Assembly: GCF_041262165.1 (NCBI RefSeq) | Contig: NZ_JBGCBY010000007.1 | Location: 1 to 64,000, forward strand | Length of the DNA stretch: 64,000 nucleotides | DNA from: Streptacidiphilus sp041262165 | GTDB taxonomy: Bacteria; Actinomycetota; Actinomycetes; Streptomycetales; Streptomycetaceae | Direction of reading: 5' to 3' | Shown here: piece after piece, positions 26,140 to 34,301 of the stretch | How the letters are laid out: each line of letters begins with the position of its first letter | Position numbering within the stretch: position 1 is the stretch's first letter | Position numbers and translations under genes: made by a program | Notes under the pieces: generated by a model | Told to the model about the DNA's origin: nothing | Seen by the model: the letters and a program-made list of their open reading frames with translations, nothing else | The model's database searches: none

Positions 26140-27334
26140 CGCCGGCGGGCCGGCGAGGGCTCAGCAGCGCGGCGGCGGTGGGGTACCCGATCCGAAACGT
26201 CATGATCGCGTGGGAGTCGGCGGGCAGCATCGCCGCGACGGCTTCGGTGACGTCCGGTGCAAGGCCGGCCGAGGTCTCCCGGTCGACGCGTTCGGGGATC
26301 TGGCACAGCGGCTGCATCCCCAGCCCTTCGGTGGTGGCCGCAAGGTGCATGCGCTGCCAGATGCGTCCGACCTGAAGCCGCTGGAGGGGATCGTGGGGAT
26401 CACGTACCACCAGGGCGCCGAAGGCCGCCGCGGTCGGCAGCTGGGTGTCACGGGTGCCGCTGAGCCAGCCGTCGTCGTCCTGTTTGCGGGTGGTGGGCAG
26501 CAGCTTGGACAGGGCCCGGATCAGAGCGGACTGGCCGGAGGGATCGATGGTGATGCCGTCCTTGTGCAGCTGGATGTCGTGCCAGTCCGAGCGGTACCAG
26601 CGGTAGTCGTCGGCGGCTTGCTGCGGGTCGGCGATGATGGCCTGGGTCGCGCGAACGGTCAGGTCGCTGAACGCCCGTTTCTGGGTGTTGGTGGTGAACC
26701 AGACCAGCTGCGTAGCGGGGGCGTCGACCAAGGCGCTCAAGGCGTCGAGTTGACGGCCGGTCACCGGGCGGGTCGTGTCGTACCCGCCGCGGTTGGTGTG
26801 GCGTGCGGCGATGGCATCGAACAGGGCCGACCCCGAGGCCGGCGCCGGGGCCAGGGACACCGTGGCGATGTGGGTGGCGTCGTAGGGGACGGGCAGCAGG
26901 GACACCTTCGCGGTCATGCCGTTGGGTGCGGCGGCCAGTGCCAGATTCTCCACGGCGCAGCCGAGGGAGATCTGCATCTCGCGCAGCAGTGGGTCCATCG
27001 CCCCGATGGTGCGGGACATGTCGGAGAACAGCTCGATCCGGTCATCGGAAACCGTGAACAGCCACGGCTGGGTGTTGTGGGCGTTCGCGGCCAGAATCGC
27101 CGCGTTGACCAGGTTCAACGTATGGCCGCCCGGCTTCGACCGGCCCCAGGCGTCGTAGGCGGAGCCGGTCCCGGTCGAGAACACCCCACCCTCAACGGCT
27201 CGCCAGGTCAGGCCGGAGGCCCCGGACACCGCGACGAGACCGGACCCCAGGCCGAGGATCTGCAGGGCCTTGCGGCGGCTTACCGCCCGCGCCGCACCAG
27301 GTCGGTCAACGGACTGTTCCAGATCAGCTTGCAT
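26123..27334 (-). CDS. Acg-like nitroreductase with Tat-type leader
   Basis: 403 aa from ATG 27334, overlapping the end of the CBS-BON gene by 11 bp. Residues about 20-45 read SRRKALQILGLGSGLVAVSG, a twin-arginine pattern plus hydrophobic stretch. The protein may therefore be exported folded or anchored outside the membrane with its flavin. The Acg signature ANAHNTQPWLF follows at about 85, with the RHTNRGGYD segment further on. No strong ribosome site is visible, consistent with translational coupling. The exported form contrasts with the cytosolic-looking homologue at 216-1208. Confidence 0.85.
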   Translation of the reverse strand: MQADLEQSVDRPGAARAVSRRKALQILGLGSGLVAVSGASGLTWRAVEGGVFSTGTGSAYDAWGRSKPGGHTLNLVNAAILAANAHNTQPWLFTVSDDRIELFSDMSRTIGAMDPLLREMQISLGCAVENLALAAAPNGMTAKVSLLPVPYDATHIATVSLAPAPASGSALFDAIAARHTNRGGYDTTRPVTGRQLDALSALVDAPATQLVWFTTNTQKRAFSDLTVRATQAIIADPQQAADDYRWYRSDWHDIQLHKDGITIDPSGQSALIRALSKLLPTTRKQDDDGWLSGTRDTQLPTAAAFGALVVRDPHDPLQRLQVGRIWQRMHLAATTEGLGMQPLCQIPERVDRETSAGLAPDVTEAVAAMLPADSHAIMTFRIGYPTAAALLSPRRPAGDVVRA

Positions 27335-28016
27335 GGGAGGCACCGTCCGCCTCGGGCAGCGTAGGGACGGGTACGGGTCGGCGGCTGAGATGCTCGGTGA
27401 CCGAGACCACGCCGTCGACGGCCAGGCACAGTCGCACGATGATCGGAACGAGGTCCGCACGTGCGACCGTGCCACTGAGGACGACGCGTCCCTGGTCGAC
27501 CTCGACGCCCACTGCGGCGGGACTCACCCCGCTCACCTGGTTGAGGACGTCCTCAACGACCTCCCGGTGGATGGCCTCGTCGCCGCGCAGGAAGACGCGC
27601 AGCAGGTCGCTGCGGCTGACCATGCCGACGAGCCGGCCGTCGTCAGCCACCACGGGGAGTCGCTTGACCCGGTGACTGTCCATGAGCCGGGCGGCTGCCA
27701 CCACACTCGCCCGCGGACCGGTGCAGACAGCGGGGCTGCTCATCAGTTCCCGGGCGGTAGCCCCCTGAGCTCGGTCGGGCCCGTCCCGGCTCGGCCGCGG
27801 CGCGGGTCGCATGGCGGAGGGATCCTCCTGGGATGCCTGCTTGCGCAGCAGGTCGGCCTCGGAGACCACGCCGACGAGTCGGTCCTGGAGGTCTGTCACG
27901 GCCACTGCCGTGATGTCGTACTCGGCCAGCAGTGCCACGATCTCCTGGAAGCCGGTGTCGGGGGCGACCCGGACGACCGGGGTTGTCATCACGTCCTCGA
28001 CGCTGCAGTGCCCCAT
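27324..28016 (-). CDS. CBS-pair protein with C-terminal BON domain
   Basis: 230 aa from ATG 28016; an in-frame start 42 bp upstream (28058) is also possible. Domain order is CBS (CSVEDVMTTPVVRV ... VAVTD), CBS (ARELMSSPAVCTGPRASVVA ... KRLPVVADDG) and BON (VGVEVDQGRVVLSGTVARAD). It is a close paralogue of the protein at 17165-17857. It heads a six-gene leftward operon (CBS-BON, Acg-like, small membrane protein, ABC ATPase, ABC permease, SRPBCC). Upstream G/C boxes suggest oxygen or redox control. Confidence 0.9.
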   Translation of the reverse strand: MGHCSVEDVMTTPVVRVAPDTGFQEIVALLAEYDITAVAVTDLQDRLVGVVSEADLLRKQASQEDPSAMRPAPRPSRDGPDRAQGATARELMSSPAVCTGPRASVVAAARLMDSHRVKRLPVVADDGRLVGMVSRSDLLRVFLRGDEAIHREVVEDVLNQVSGVSPAAVGVEVDQGRVVLSGTVARADLVPIIVRLCLAVDGVVSVTEHLSRRPVPVPTLPEADGASHAS

Positions 28017-28148
28017 GAGGCGCCATCCCTTCGGGTCCACTTCCTTGGCAGGGCGCACGCCTGTCCAGGCATTCGGACGGGACCGGTCGTGGTGCGCTTC
28101 CCGGTGCCCCTGCTGCCAGTCTGGCCACTGCGACGGCTCGGCAGCGAT

Positions 28149-28192
28149 GGGCCGAAGGGCCCGATCTGCGGCACCATGTGGCCCTTTGGGAC
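28149..28192. promoter_or_regulatory. Two DevR/OsdR-like boxes in CBS/STAS divergent gap
   Basis: GGGCCGAAGGGCCC at 28149-28162 and GGCCCTTTGGGAC at 28180-28192. They lie in the 340-bp gap between the leftward CBS operon (132 bp from its start, or 90 bp from the alternative start) and the rightward STAS gene (165 bp). They could serve either or both directions. Confidence 0.48.
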
Positions 28193-28291
28193 AGATGGAA
28201 AGCGCGACATGCTAACTCTCCGTATCGATACGTGCACGGCTCGTGCGCCGCCTCTGTGCGGCCCCGACGCAGCTTTTGTCTTCACGTTCGC

Positions 28292-28339
28292 ACGCACGCA
28301 GGACAACACGCACGCAGGACAACACGCACGCAGGACAAG
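28292..28339. repeat. Three tandem 16-bp repeats upstream of STAS gene
   Basis: ACGCACGCAGGACAAC occurs three times head to tail; the last copy ends in G. The array stops 17 bp before the STAS start codon, just upstream of its GAGGAG ribosome site. It would form part of the 5' untranslated RNA if transcription starts near the upstream boxes. Confidence 0.9.
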
Positions 28340-28356
28340 CCGAGGAGCCCTACGCC

Positions 28357-28722
28357 ATGGCCGGCACCACCGCTGTGCCCGTTGAGACCACCAGGACCGT
28401 GAGAGCGCAGGGCGAGCTCGACCTCGTCAGCGCTCCCTCCTTCCGTAGCACCCTGCACGGCGGGGCGTCGTTCACTCCGGCGGCCCGCGTTGTGGTCGAC
28501 CTCAGTGACGTCACCTTCATGGACGTCAGTCCCCTGCGCGAACTCTGCATCGCCACGAACCGGTTCGAGCAGCAGGGCGGTTGGGTCCGCCTCGTCTACA
28601 CCGATCCCACTGTCGCGCGACTGCTGCGTGCCACCAGGCTCGCCGACCGGTTCCCCCGCTACGCCACCATCGCTGACGCCCGTGCAGGTCGGACCAGTCC
28701 ACCCGGGTTCCCAGCGCGGTGA
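28357..28722 (+). CDS. STAS-domain protein (anti-anti-sigma-like)
   Basis: 121 aa. One STAS domain (TVRAQGELDLVSAPSFRSTL ... VVVDLSDVTFMDVSPLRELC). Classical antagonists carry a phosphorylatable DSSG; here it reads DVSP, keeping one serine but losing the first serine and the glycine, so regulation by phosphorylation is uncertain. The start at 28357 has CGAGGAG upstream. No anti-sigma kinase is adjacent. It may feed into a general stress sigma network. Confidence 0.85.
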   Translation: MAGTTAVPVETTRTVRAQGELDLVSAPSFRSTLHGGASFTPAARVVVDLSDVTFMDVSPLRELCIATNRFEQQGGWVRLVYTDPTVARLLRATRLADRFPRYATIADARAGRTSPPGFPAR

Positions 28723-28804
28723 GTGAGTGCGTTGAGCACTCCCTCGTCGGCGGCCTCACCGTGCGCGTCGTGGTGAGGTCACCGCCGCTGACAGGCCGGA
28801 TTCG

Positions 28805-28841
28805 GGGGCTACCGGCCCACTCGCAGGGCCCTGTTGGGCCC
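28805..28841. promoter_or_regulatory. Tandem DevR/OsdR-like boxes upstream of GNAT-ACS gene
   Basis: GGGGCTACCGGCCC (28805-28818) and GGGCCCTGTTGGGCCC (28826-28841). The centres are about 22 bp apart, two turns of the helix. The downstream box ends 82 bp before the start at 28924. Confidence 0.52.
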
Positions 28842-28923
28842 TGTGCTCCAGCGGCGCCCGAGCGGAGGGTGAGGAGCACGCCACCTGGTACGGGTGACAC
28901 CCACGGCACGAGGGAGTTCGACC

Positions 28924-31662
28924 ATGGCCACGACCGCGTCGCCGCCCGCAGCGGCGGAAGCACTGCTCACAGACGGAAGCACCGTCACCATCCGCCCGCT
29001 CCGGCCAGGCGACCACCTTGCCGTCCTGGACCTGCATGCGAAGCGGATGTCGCCGGGCAACCAGCGGCTGCGCTTCTTCGCCATGAGCAGGCGGGCGCCG
29101 GAAGCCTCCGCCGACCGGCTGTGCGCCCCGGTCCGCGAGGGCTTCCTGGCACTCGGTGCGTTCAGCGCGATCGGGCTTCCGGAGGAGCAACTGCTGGGTG
29201 TGGTCGAGTACGACGTGGATGCCCAGCGCCCGATGGTCGCGGAGATCGCCGTGGCCGTCGCCGACGACCGGCACCACCAGGGTGTGGGCACGCTGCTGAT
29301 AGAGCATCTGGTCCATGCCGCCCGCAACGCGGGCCTGCTGATCTTCGAGGCCGACGCCCTGGCCGAGAACCAGGTGATGCTCAAGGTCTTCGCCGCCCTG
29401 GGGTTGCGGGTCGAGCGCCACCACACCGGTCCGGAGGTGCGAGTGGTGGTGTGGCTCGACGAGAGCGCCGAGGAGTACCTGACAACGGTGGACGAGCGCG
29501 CCCGCAGTGCCGACGTCGCCAGCCTGCTCCCCCTGCTGATGCCCCGCTCGATCGCCGTGGTCGGCGTCTCCGCGCGGCCTGGATCCGTGGGGCACACCGT
29601 GCTGGTGAAGATCCGCCAAGGCCACTTCGAAGGACCGGTGTGGGCCGTGAACCCGCACGCCGAGACCGTCGCCGGCCTGGCCTGCTACCCCTCGGTCGGG
29701 CAGCTGCCCGGCGTTCCCGATCTGGCAGTCGTGGCCGTACCCGCCGATCGGGTGCCCGATGTGGCTGTGGACTGCGGGCGTCTGGGCGTGCGCGCCCTTG
29801 TCGTGCTGACCTCCGGTCTCGACCGGCACCAGTCCGAGCGGCTGCTGGACGCCTGCCGGCGCCACAGCATGCGCCTGGTCGGCCCCAACTGCCTGGGCAT
29901 CGCGCAGACCGACCCCGCGGTACGTTTGGACGCGCAGTTCGGCGCGGTCGTCGCCGCAGCCGGCAGCGCCGGGGTCGCGGTGCAGTCCGGCGGGGTGGGG
30001 ATCGCGCTGATGGAGCGTCTGAACGCGCTGGGTATCGGTGTCTCCAGCTTCGTGTCGCTCGGTGACAAGTACGACGTCAGCGGCAACGACCTGCTGCAGT
30101 GGTGGGAGAACGATCAGCGAACCCGACTCGCGATCCTGCACCTGGAGTCCTTCGGCAGTCCCCGGGCCTTCGCCCGGACCGCCCGCAGGGTCGCGCGCAC
30201 CATGCCGGTGCTGACCGTGGACGCCGGGCGCTCGGCCGCAGGACGCCGGGGCGCCGCCTCGCACACCGCGGCCGCCGCCACCCCGACGGTGACCCGGCAG
30301 GCGCTCTTCGCCCAAGCCGGGATCACCGCCACCAGCGGGATCGGTGAACTGCTGGAGGCGGCCGCTCTGCTGCACTCCCAGCCGCTGCCGGGCATCTCGG
30401 GCAAGGTCGCGGTGATCTCCAACGCCGGCGGCATCGGCGTGCTGGCGGCCGACGCGTGCGCCGAGGCCGGCCTGGTCCTGCCCGAACTCCCCGCCCCGCT
30501 GATGCAGCGCCTGATCGCTGAGCTGCCGCAGGGCTCGAGTGCGGCCAACCCGGTCGACACCACCGCAGCCGTCGACGCGCAGGCCCTGGCCGCCGCCGTC
30601 GACCTGCTGGTCGAGAGCGGCACGGTGGACGCGGTGCTGCTCTGTCTGGCTCCGACCGCGCTGGGTACCGACCCGGTACAGGAACTGCTCGCTGCCCCCG
30701 CGCGGCGCACCCGCCCGATCGCAGTGGTCCGCCTGGACCAGCGCACCCCGGTCGACTACCTGACAACCCACGACGGAGGCAGGCTGCCCTGCTACGCCGA
30801 TCCGCAGTCCGCCGCCCGTGCCCTGGCCCACGCCGCCGACCGTGCGCGCTGGCTGGCGGAGGTGCCCGCAGCCGTACCCCGGCCCGAGGGGATCGACCGC
30901 GACGCCGCCGAAGCGATGGTGGCCGGCTTCCTGTCACGGCACCCGGAGGGCGGCTGGCTCGACCCGGAGGTCACGGCACAACTGCTGCACAGCTACCGCA
31001 TCCCGCTGGCCACCAGCGTCTGGGCCACCGGCGAGCACGACGCCGTTGAGGCGGCCGGGAGGCTCGCCCTGACCGGGCACGAGCACCGCGTGGTCCTCAA
31101 GGCGTACTGGCCCGGCCAGGTCCACAAGAGCGACCTGGGCGCGGTCCGCACCGGGCTGCACGGCCGCGACGCGGTCAGGGACGCCTACCGCGGCTTCGTC
31201 CGCGACTTCGGCGAGCGCCTCACCGGTGTCGTGGTCCAGCCGCAGGCGACCCCCGGCACGGAGCTGTTCGCCGGAATGGTCCAGGACCAGGTCTTCGGCC
31301 CGCTGGTGCTGTTCGGCATGGGCGGTACCGCCGTGGACCTGCTGGACGACCGCGCCGCGCGGCTGGCGCCGCTCAGCACTGTCGACATCCGCACGCTGCT
31401 CACCAGCCCGCACGGATCGCCGCTGCTGTTCGGCTACCGGGGTGCGCCGCCCGCCGACCTGGACGCACTGGAGGACCTGTTGGCCCGGCTGAGCGTCCTG
31501 GCCACCGACCTGCCGCAGCTCACCGATATCGACCTCAACCCGGTGATCGCCTCAAAGGACGGCATCACCTGCGTCGACGCCCGGCTCCGGCTGGAACCCC
31601 GCCCCGCCCCCGACCCCTACCTGCGCAGGCTCCGCCGCCTGCCCGACCCCACCCAGGAGTGA
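28924..31662 (+). CDS. GNAT-acyl-CoA-synthetase-like protein (Pat-type lysine acetyltransferase)
   Basis: 912 aa with GAGGGAG before the ATG. An N-terminal GNAT domain (about 15-185; acetyl-CoA motif DRHHQGVGTLLIEHL) is followed by an ADP-forming acyl-CoA-synthetase-like body. The body has a CoA-binding domain (SIAVVGVSARPGSVGH), a succinyl-CoA-ligase-like domain and an ATP-grasp domain (LATSVWATGEHDAVEAAGRL ... VVVQPQATPGTELFAGMVQD). This is the protein lysine acetyltransferase (Pat) architecture, with GNAT first as in some Streptomyces. Such enzymes acetylate and silence acyl-CoA synthetases. A histidine at the usual phosphohistidine position is present (SHTAA, residue 447). Tandem boxes upstream suggest induction with the dormancy genes. 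Confidence 0.9.
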   Translation: MATTASPPAAAEALLTDGSTVTIRPLRPGDHLAVLDLHAKRMSPGNQRLRFFAMSRRAPEASADRLCAPVREGFLALGAFSAIGLPEEQLLGVVEYDVDAQRPMVAEIAVAVADDRHHQGVGTLLIEHLVHAARNAGLLIFEADALAENQVMLKVFAALGLRVERHHTGPEVRVVVWLDESAEEYLTTVDERARSADVASLLPLLMPRSIAVVGVSARPGSVGHTVLVKIRQGHFEGPVWAVNPHAETVAGLACYPSVGQLPGVPDLAVVAVPADRVPDVAVDCGRLGVRALVVLTSGLDRHQSERLLDACRRHSMRLVGPNCLGIAQTDPAVRLDAQFGAVVAAAGSAGVAVQSGGVGIALMERLNALGIGVSSFVSLGDKYDVSGNDLLQWWENDQRTRLAILHLESFGSPRAFARTARRVARTMPVLTVDAGRSAAGRRGAASHTAAAATPTVTRQALFAQAGITATSGIGELLEAAALLHSQPLPGISGKVAVISNAGGIGVLAADACAEAGLVLPELPAPLMQRLIAELPQGSSAANPVDTTAAVDAQALAAAVDLLVESGTVDAVLLCLAPTALGTDPVQELLAAPARRTRPIAVVRLDQRTPVDYLTTHDGGRLPCYADPQSAARALAHAADRARWLAEVPAAVPRPEGIDRDAAEAMVAGFLSRHPEGGWLDPEVTAQLLHSYRIPLATSVWATGEHDAVEAAGRLALTGHEHRVVLKAYWPGQVHKSDLGAVRTGLHGRDAVRDAYRGFVRDFGERLTGVVVQPQATPGTELFAGMVQDQVFGPLVLFGMGGTAVDLLDDRAARLAPLSTVDIRTLLTSPHGSPLLFGYRGAPPADLDALEDLLARLSVLATDLPQLTDIDLNPVIASKDGITCVDARLRLEPRPAPDPYLRRLRRLPDPTQE

Positions 31663-31731
31663 TGTCCTTCGCCAAGGGTGGCGGCGCCCCGCGCCGGTGG
31701 CGCCCGGGAAGATCGACCCGGACAGGGCTTA

Positions 31732-31944
31732 GACCGACCGGCAAATGGAGGGTGGAAGAAGAAGGGGGTCCCCCCGGCCGAAGGTTGGGGGAGGGTCGAG
31801 GGCCGAGTCCAGGCGGTGCCGACGAGGGAGCCATGGCGGAGCCCTGGCGACTGAGGAGAAGCCGTCTGGGCGAGAGCCTCCCCCACCCTTCGGGCGGGAG
31901 GTGCCCCCTTGCCCGCGACGCCGCCCTCCATTTGCCGGTCGGTC
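31732..31944. mobile_element. MITE-like inverted-repeat element
   Basis: 213 bp without a coding frame of its own. The outermost 24 bases at each end are inverted repeats with one mismatch (23 of 24; ends GACCGACCGGCAAATGG). A second pair of inner inverted segments (about 762-795 and 876-910 within 31.7-31.9 kb) makes most of the element able to fold on itself. The element is flanked by TTA on both sides (31729-31731 and 31945-31947), consistent with a 3-bp target duplication. The middle part (GGGAGCCATGGCGGAGCCC) and the arm GGGGGTCCCCCCGGCCGAAG resemble short repeats I recall as common in Streptomyces intergenic DNA. It sits between the GNAT-ACS stop and the LysR start. Confidence 0.72.
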
Positions 31945-31983
31945 TTAGGCTGAGGGGTTGCTGTTGGAACCGTGGGAGATGTC

Positions 31984-32844
31984 GTGGATGTCGATATGCG
32001 CAAGCTGCGCTACTTCGTGGCCGTGGCCGAGGAGTCGCACTTTGGCCGGGCAGCTGAGCGGCTGCACATCACACAACCGGTGCTCTCCCGGCAGATCCGC
32101 GCACTGGAGCACGAGCTGGGCGTGCGGCTGTTCACCCGGGGCAAGCAGTCCACCGAGCTGACGGCCGCCGGCCGCCAGCTGCTGGAGGACGCGCGGCCCC
32201 TGCTGGCCTCCGCCCAGGCGCTCGGCCGCCGCGTCCTGCAGGCCGCGCACGGGGCGGCGACGTTCACCGTCGGATTCATGCCCGGGATCACCGTGACCCG
32301 CGCCGTGCGGGAGTTCACCGCCAGGCATCCCGAACTGGACGTGCAGGTGGTGCGCACCTCCTGGGACACCCAGGTTCAGGCCGTGCACGAGGGCCTCCTC
32401 GACGTGAGCTTCGTGCGCCTCCCTGTCGAGCACCGAGGCTTGACGCTGCGTCCGCTCTTCCGCGAGCCGCGCGTCGCCATCATTCCGGCACACCACCGCC
32501 TGGCAGGCAAGGAGTCCATCGGTATCGCGGACCTCGCCGCCGAGCGCCTGCTGCAGGACCCCGACGCGGTCCCCGAGTGGCGCGACCTCCCCGACCGCAT
32601 CGGTGCCGAGGAGGCAGGATCGCGGCCTGTTTTCCGCAGTGTCGAGGAGAAGCTGGAGCACGTCGCGACCTCGGGGGGCGTGCTGGTCCTTCCGCTGTCG
32701 ACGGCGGCCTACTACACCCACACCGACGTCGCCCACGTGCCCATCGACGACATCGGCCCCAACGAGGTCTGCCTCGCCTGGAGCGCGGACCGGCACTCTC
32801 CGCTGCTGTCCGAGTTCGCTGACATCACCGCTGCGCAGCAATGA
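31984..32844 (+). CDS. LysR-family transcriptional regulator
   Basis: 286 aa from GTG 31984, which has GGGAG 5 bases upstream; GTG 31972 and ATG 31996 are alternatives. A winged helix-turn-helix (MRKLRYFVAVAEESHFGRAA, then LHITQPVLSRQIRALEHELG) is followed by the usual effector domain (FTVGFMPGITVTRAV onward). LysR regulators generally control a neighbouring gene in response to a small metabolite. The adjacent NAD-dependent epimerase gene, 118 bp downstream on the same strand, is a plausible target. The promoter must lie within or just after the MITE-like element. Confidence 0.92.
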   Translation: MDVDMRKLRYFVAVAEESHFGRAAERLHITQPVLSRQIRALEHELGVRLFTRGKQSTELTAAGRQLLEDARPLLASAQALGRRVLQAAHGAATFTVGFMPGITVTRAVREFTARHPELDVQVVRTSWDTQVQAVHEGLLDVSFVRLPVEHRGLTLRPLFREPRVAIIPAHHRLAGKESIGIADLAAERLLQDPDAVPEWRDLPDRIGAEEAGSRPVFRSVEEKLEHVATSGGVLVLPLSTAAYYTHTDVAHVPIDDIGPNEVCLAWSADRHSPLLSEFADITAAQQ

Positions 32845-32962
32845 TGCCCTGGGGGCATCACCGCTGACAGAAGAGGTGTTGGACGCTCAACGAGCGCGGC
32901 CGCAGGGTGGAGGAGCGGCACCGTCCCCGCCGCATCCGACATCCGAAAGGACCGTGAAGGCG

Positions 32963-33829
32963 ATGAAGGTCTTCCTCACCGGCGGCTCCGGCTACATCGG
33001 CCGATCCACCATCCAGGCGCTTGTCAGGCACGGCATCGAGGTGACGGCGCTGGCGCGCAGCGAACAGTCCGCGCGCACCGTCGCGGATCTGGGCGGCACC
33101 CCCGTCGCGGGGGCGCTCGCCGACACCGACGTCCTCCGCGAGGCCGCCCGCCGGGCGGACGGGGTGATCCACCTCGGGGTGGACTACGCGGCGGGCACCG
33201 CGGACGTCGACGGCGCCGCGGCGGAGGCAATGCAGGACGGCGCCGGAAGCCGCCCCTATGTGCACACCGGCGGTGTGTGGGTGTACGGCGACACCGACGG
33301 GGTCGCGGACGAGGACGCCCCGCTGAACCCGCCGCAGATCACCGCCTGGCGGCTGGAGAACGAGAAGCGCGTGCTCGCACGGGCCGCCACCGGAGAGCGC
33401 CCGGTGGTGGTGATGCCCGGACTGGTCTACGGCCGCTCGGGTGGACTGGCGCAGTCCTTCTTCGTCGAGCCGGGGCGCGCCGCCGGCGCTGTCCCCTGCA
33501 TCGGGGACGGCTCCGCCCACTGGGCGCTGGTCCACGTCGAGGACATCGCCGAGTTGTACGTTCTGGCCCTGAACGCCCCGGCCGGGTCCCGCTACGCCGG
33601 GGTCAGCGGACAGAACCTCCCGCTGGCAGACATCACCGCTGCCCTCAGCCAGGCTGCCGGATGCCCAGGCAGGATCCACTCGCTGTCCCTGGAGGAGGCT
33701 CTGAAGCAGATGGGCCCGATCGCCGAGGCGTTCGCCCTCGACCAGCAGCTCACCGGCGCCCGCGCCCGACGCGAGCTCGGCTGGACGCCCACCCGGCTCG
33801 ACGCCCTGGCCGAACTCTCCCAGGGCTGA
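32963..33829 (+). CDS. NAD-dependent epimerase/dehydratase family protein
   Basis: 288 aa. The Rossmann motif GGSGYIG lies at residues 7-13. The extended-SDR architecture continues with IHLGVDYAAG and a VHTGGVWVYGD strand. The usual YxxxK catalytic pair is not obvious (WRLENEK occurs at the expected place), so activity may differ from classic epimerases. The start ATG 32963 was taken; GTG 32954 is possible. Substrate unknown. Confidence 0.87.
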   Translation: MKVFLTGGSGYIGRSTIQALVRHGIEVTALARSEQSARTVADLGGTPVAGALADTDVLREAARRADGVIHLGVDYAAGTADVDGAAAEAMQDGAGSRPYVHTGGVWVYGDTDGVADEDAPLNPPQITAWRLENEKRVLARAATGERPVVVMPGLVYGRSGGLAQSFFVEPGRAAGAVPCIGDGSAHWALVHVEDIAELYVLALNAPAGSRYAGVSGQNLPLADITAALSQAAGCPGRIHSLSLEEALKQMGPIAEAFALDQQLTGARARRELGWTPTRLDALAELSQG

Positions 33830-33908
33830 GCCGCGCGAACAGGCGCAGGTCAGGGCGCGAAGCAGGGGTCGGTGGCCGAAGATCGGCGAGCGCGAAGTCC
33901 TGGCCGCG

Positions 33909-34193
33909 ATGGTCGAGGCCGATCTCGCTGTCCTGGTGGCCCTCGCGCTCCGCTACGCCGGTGACGAGGTCCGTCGTCGGGTGCCCGGGCAGGTCGCGGT
34001 GACGGCGGGCTACGTCATGGCCTTCCGAATCGGGGCTGCGCTGCTCGTGCTGGGCGGAGTGCTCATTGAGGCGCTGTTCGAGCGAGTCGACCCAGATCTG
34101 CGGGATCCGACGGCCGAGATCGTCGAGGGGACTCCTCCCTGGCACAGGAAGGCCCCACCGCCGGATCAGCTCCCAGCTCCGGCTGAGATGTGA
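33909..34193 (+). pseudogene. Possible C-terminal remnant of a transporter
   Basis: An open stretch of 94 codons with one good hydrophobic segment (AVTAGYVMAFRIGAALLVLG) followed by a charged tail. It recalls the last helix of MFS drug exporters, but the preceding helices are absent and no ribosome site is visible. It may be a decayed fragment or a small unknown membrane protein. The surrounding 472-bp gap (33830-34301) otherwise holds only the TetR operator near its right end. Confidence 0.35.
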
Positions 34194-34254
34194 CGGCGCG
34201 ATCGACAGTGCCATTCGGTGATCAGCTCTAGGATCCGGTGGTGTGGCGAGTAGT

Positions 34255-34274
34255 CTGAACGCTATGTTCAGTAA
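34255..34274. promoter_or_regulatory. Putative TetR operator 1
   Basis: CTGAACGCTATGTTCAG is an inverted repeat with perfect 6-bp arms, extended rightwards by TAA. The sequence GAACGC-N3-GTTCAGTAA recurs at 34962-34979. It lies 27 bp before the tetR-like start at 34302, the expected place for autoregulation. Confidence 0.65.
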
Positions 34275-34301
34275 GTTGTCGCGTTCGCGCGAGGCGGGGC
34301 G

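Noticed and set aside
33750..34214. 154-codon minus-strand frame in the epimerase-tetR gap
   Set aside because: Arg/Asp-rich with no domain and overlapping the 3' end of the epimerase gene; likely a shadow.
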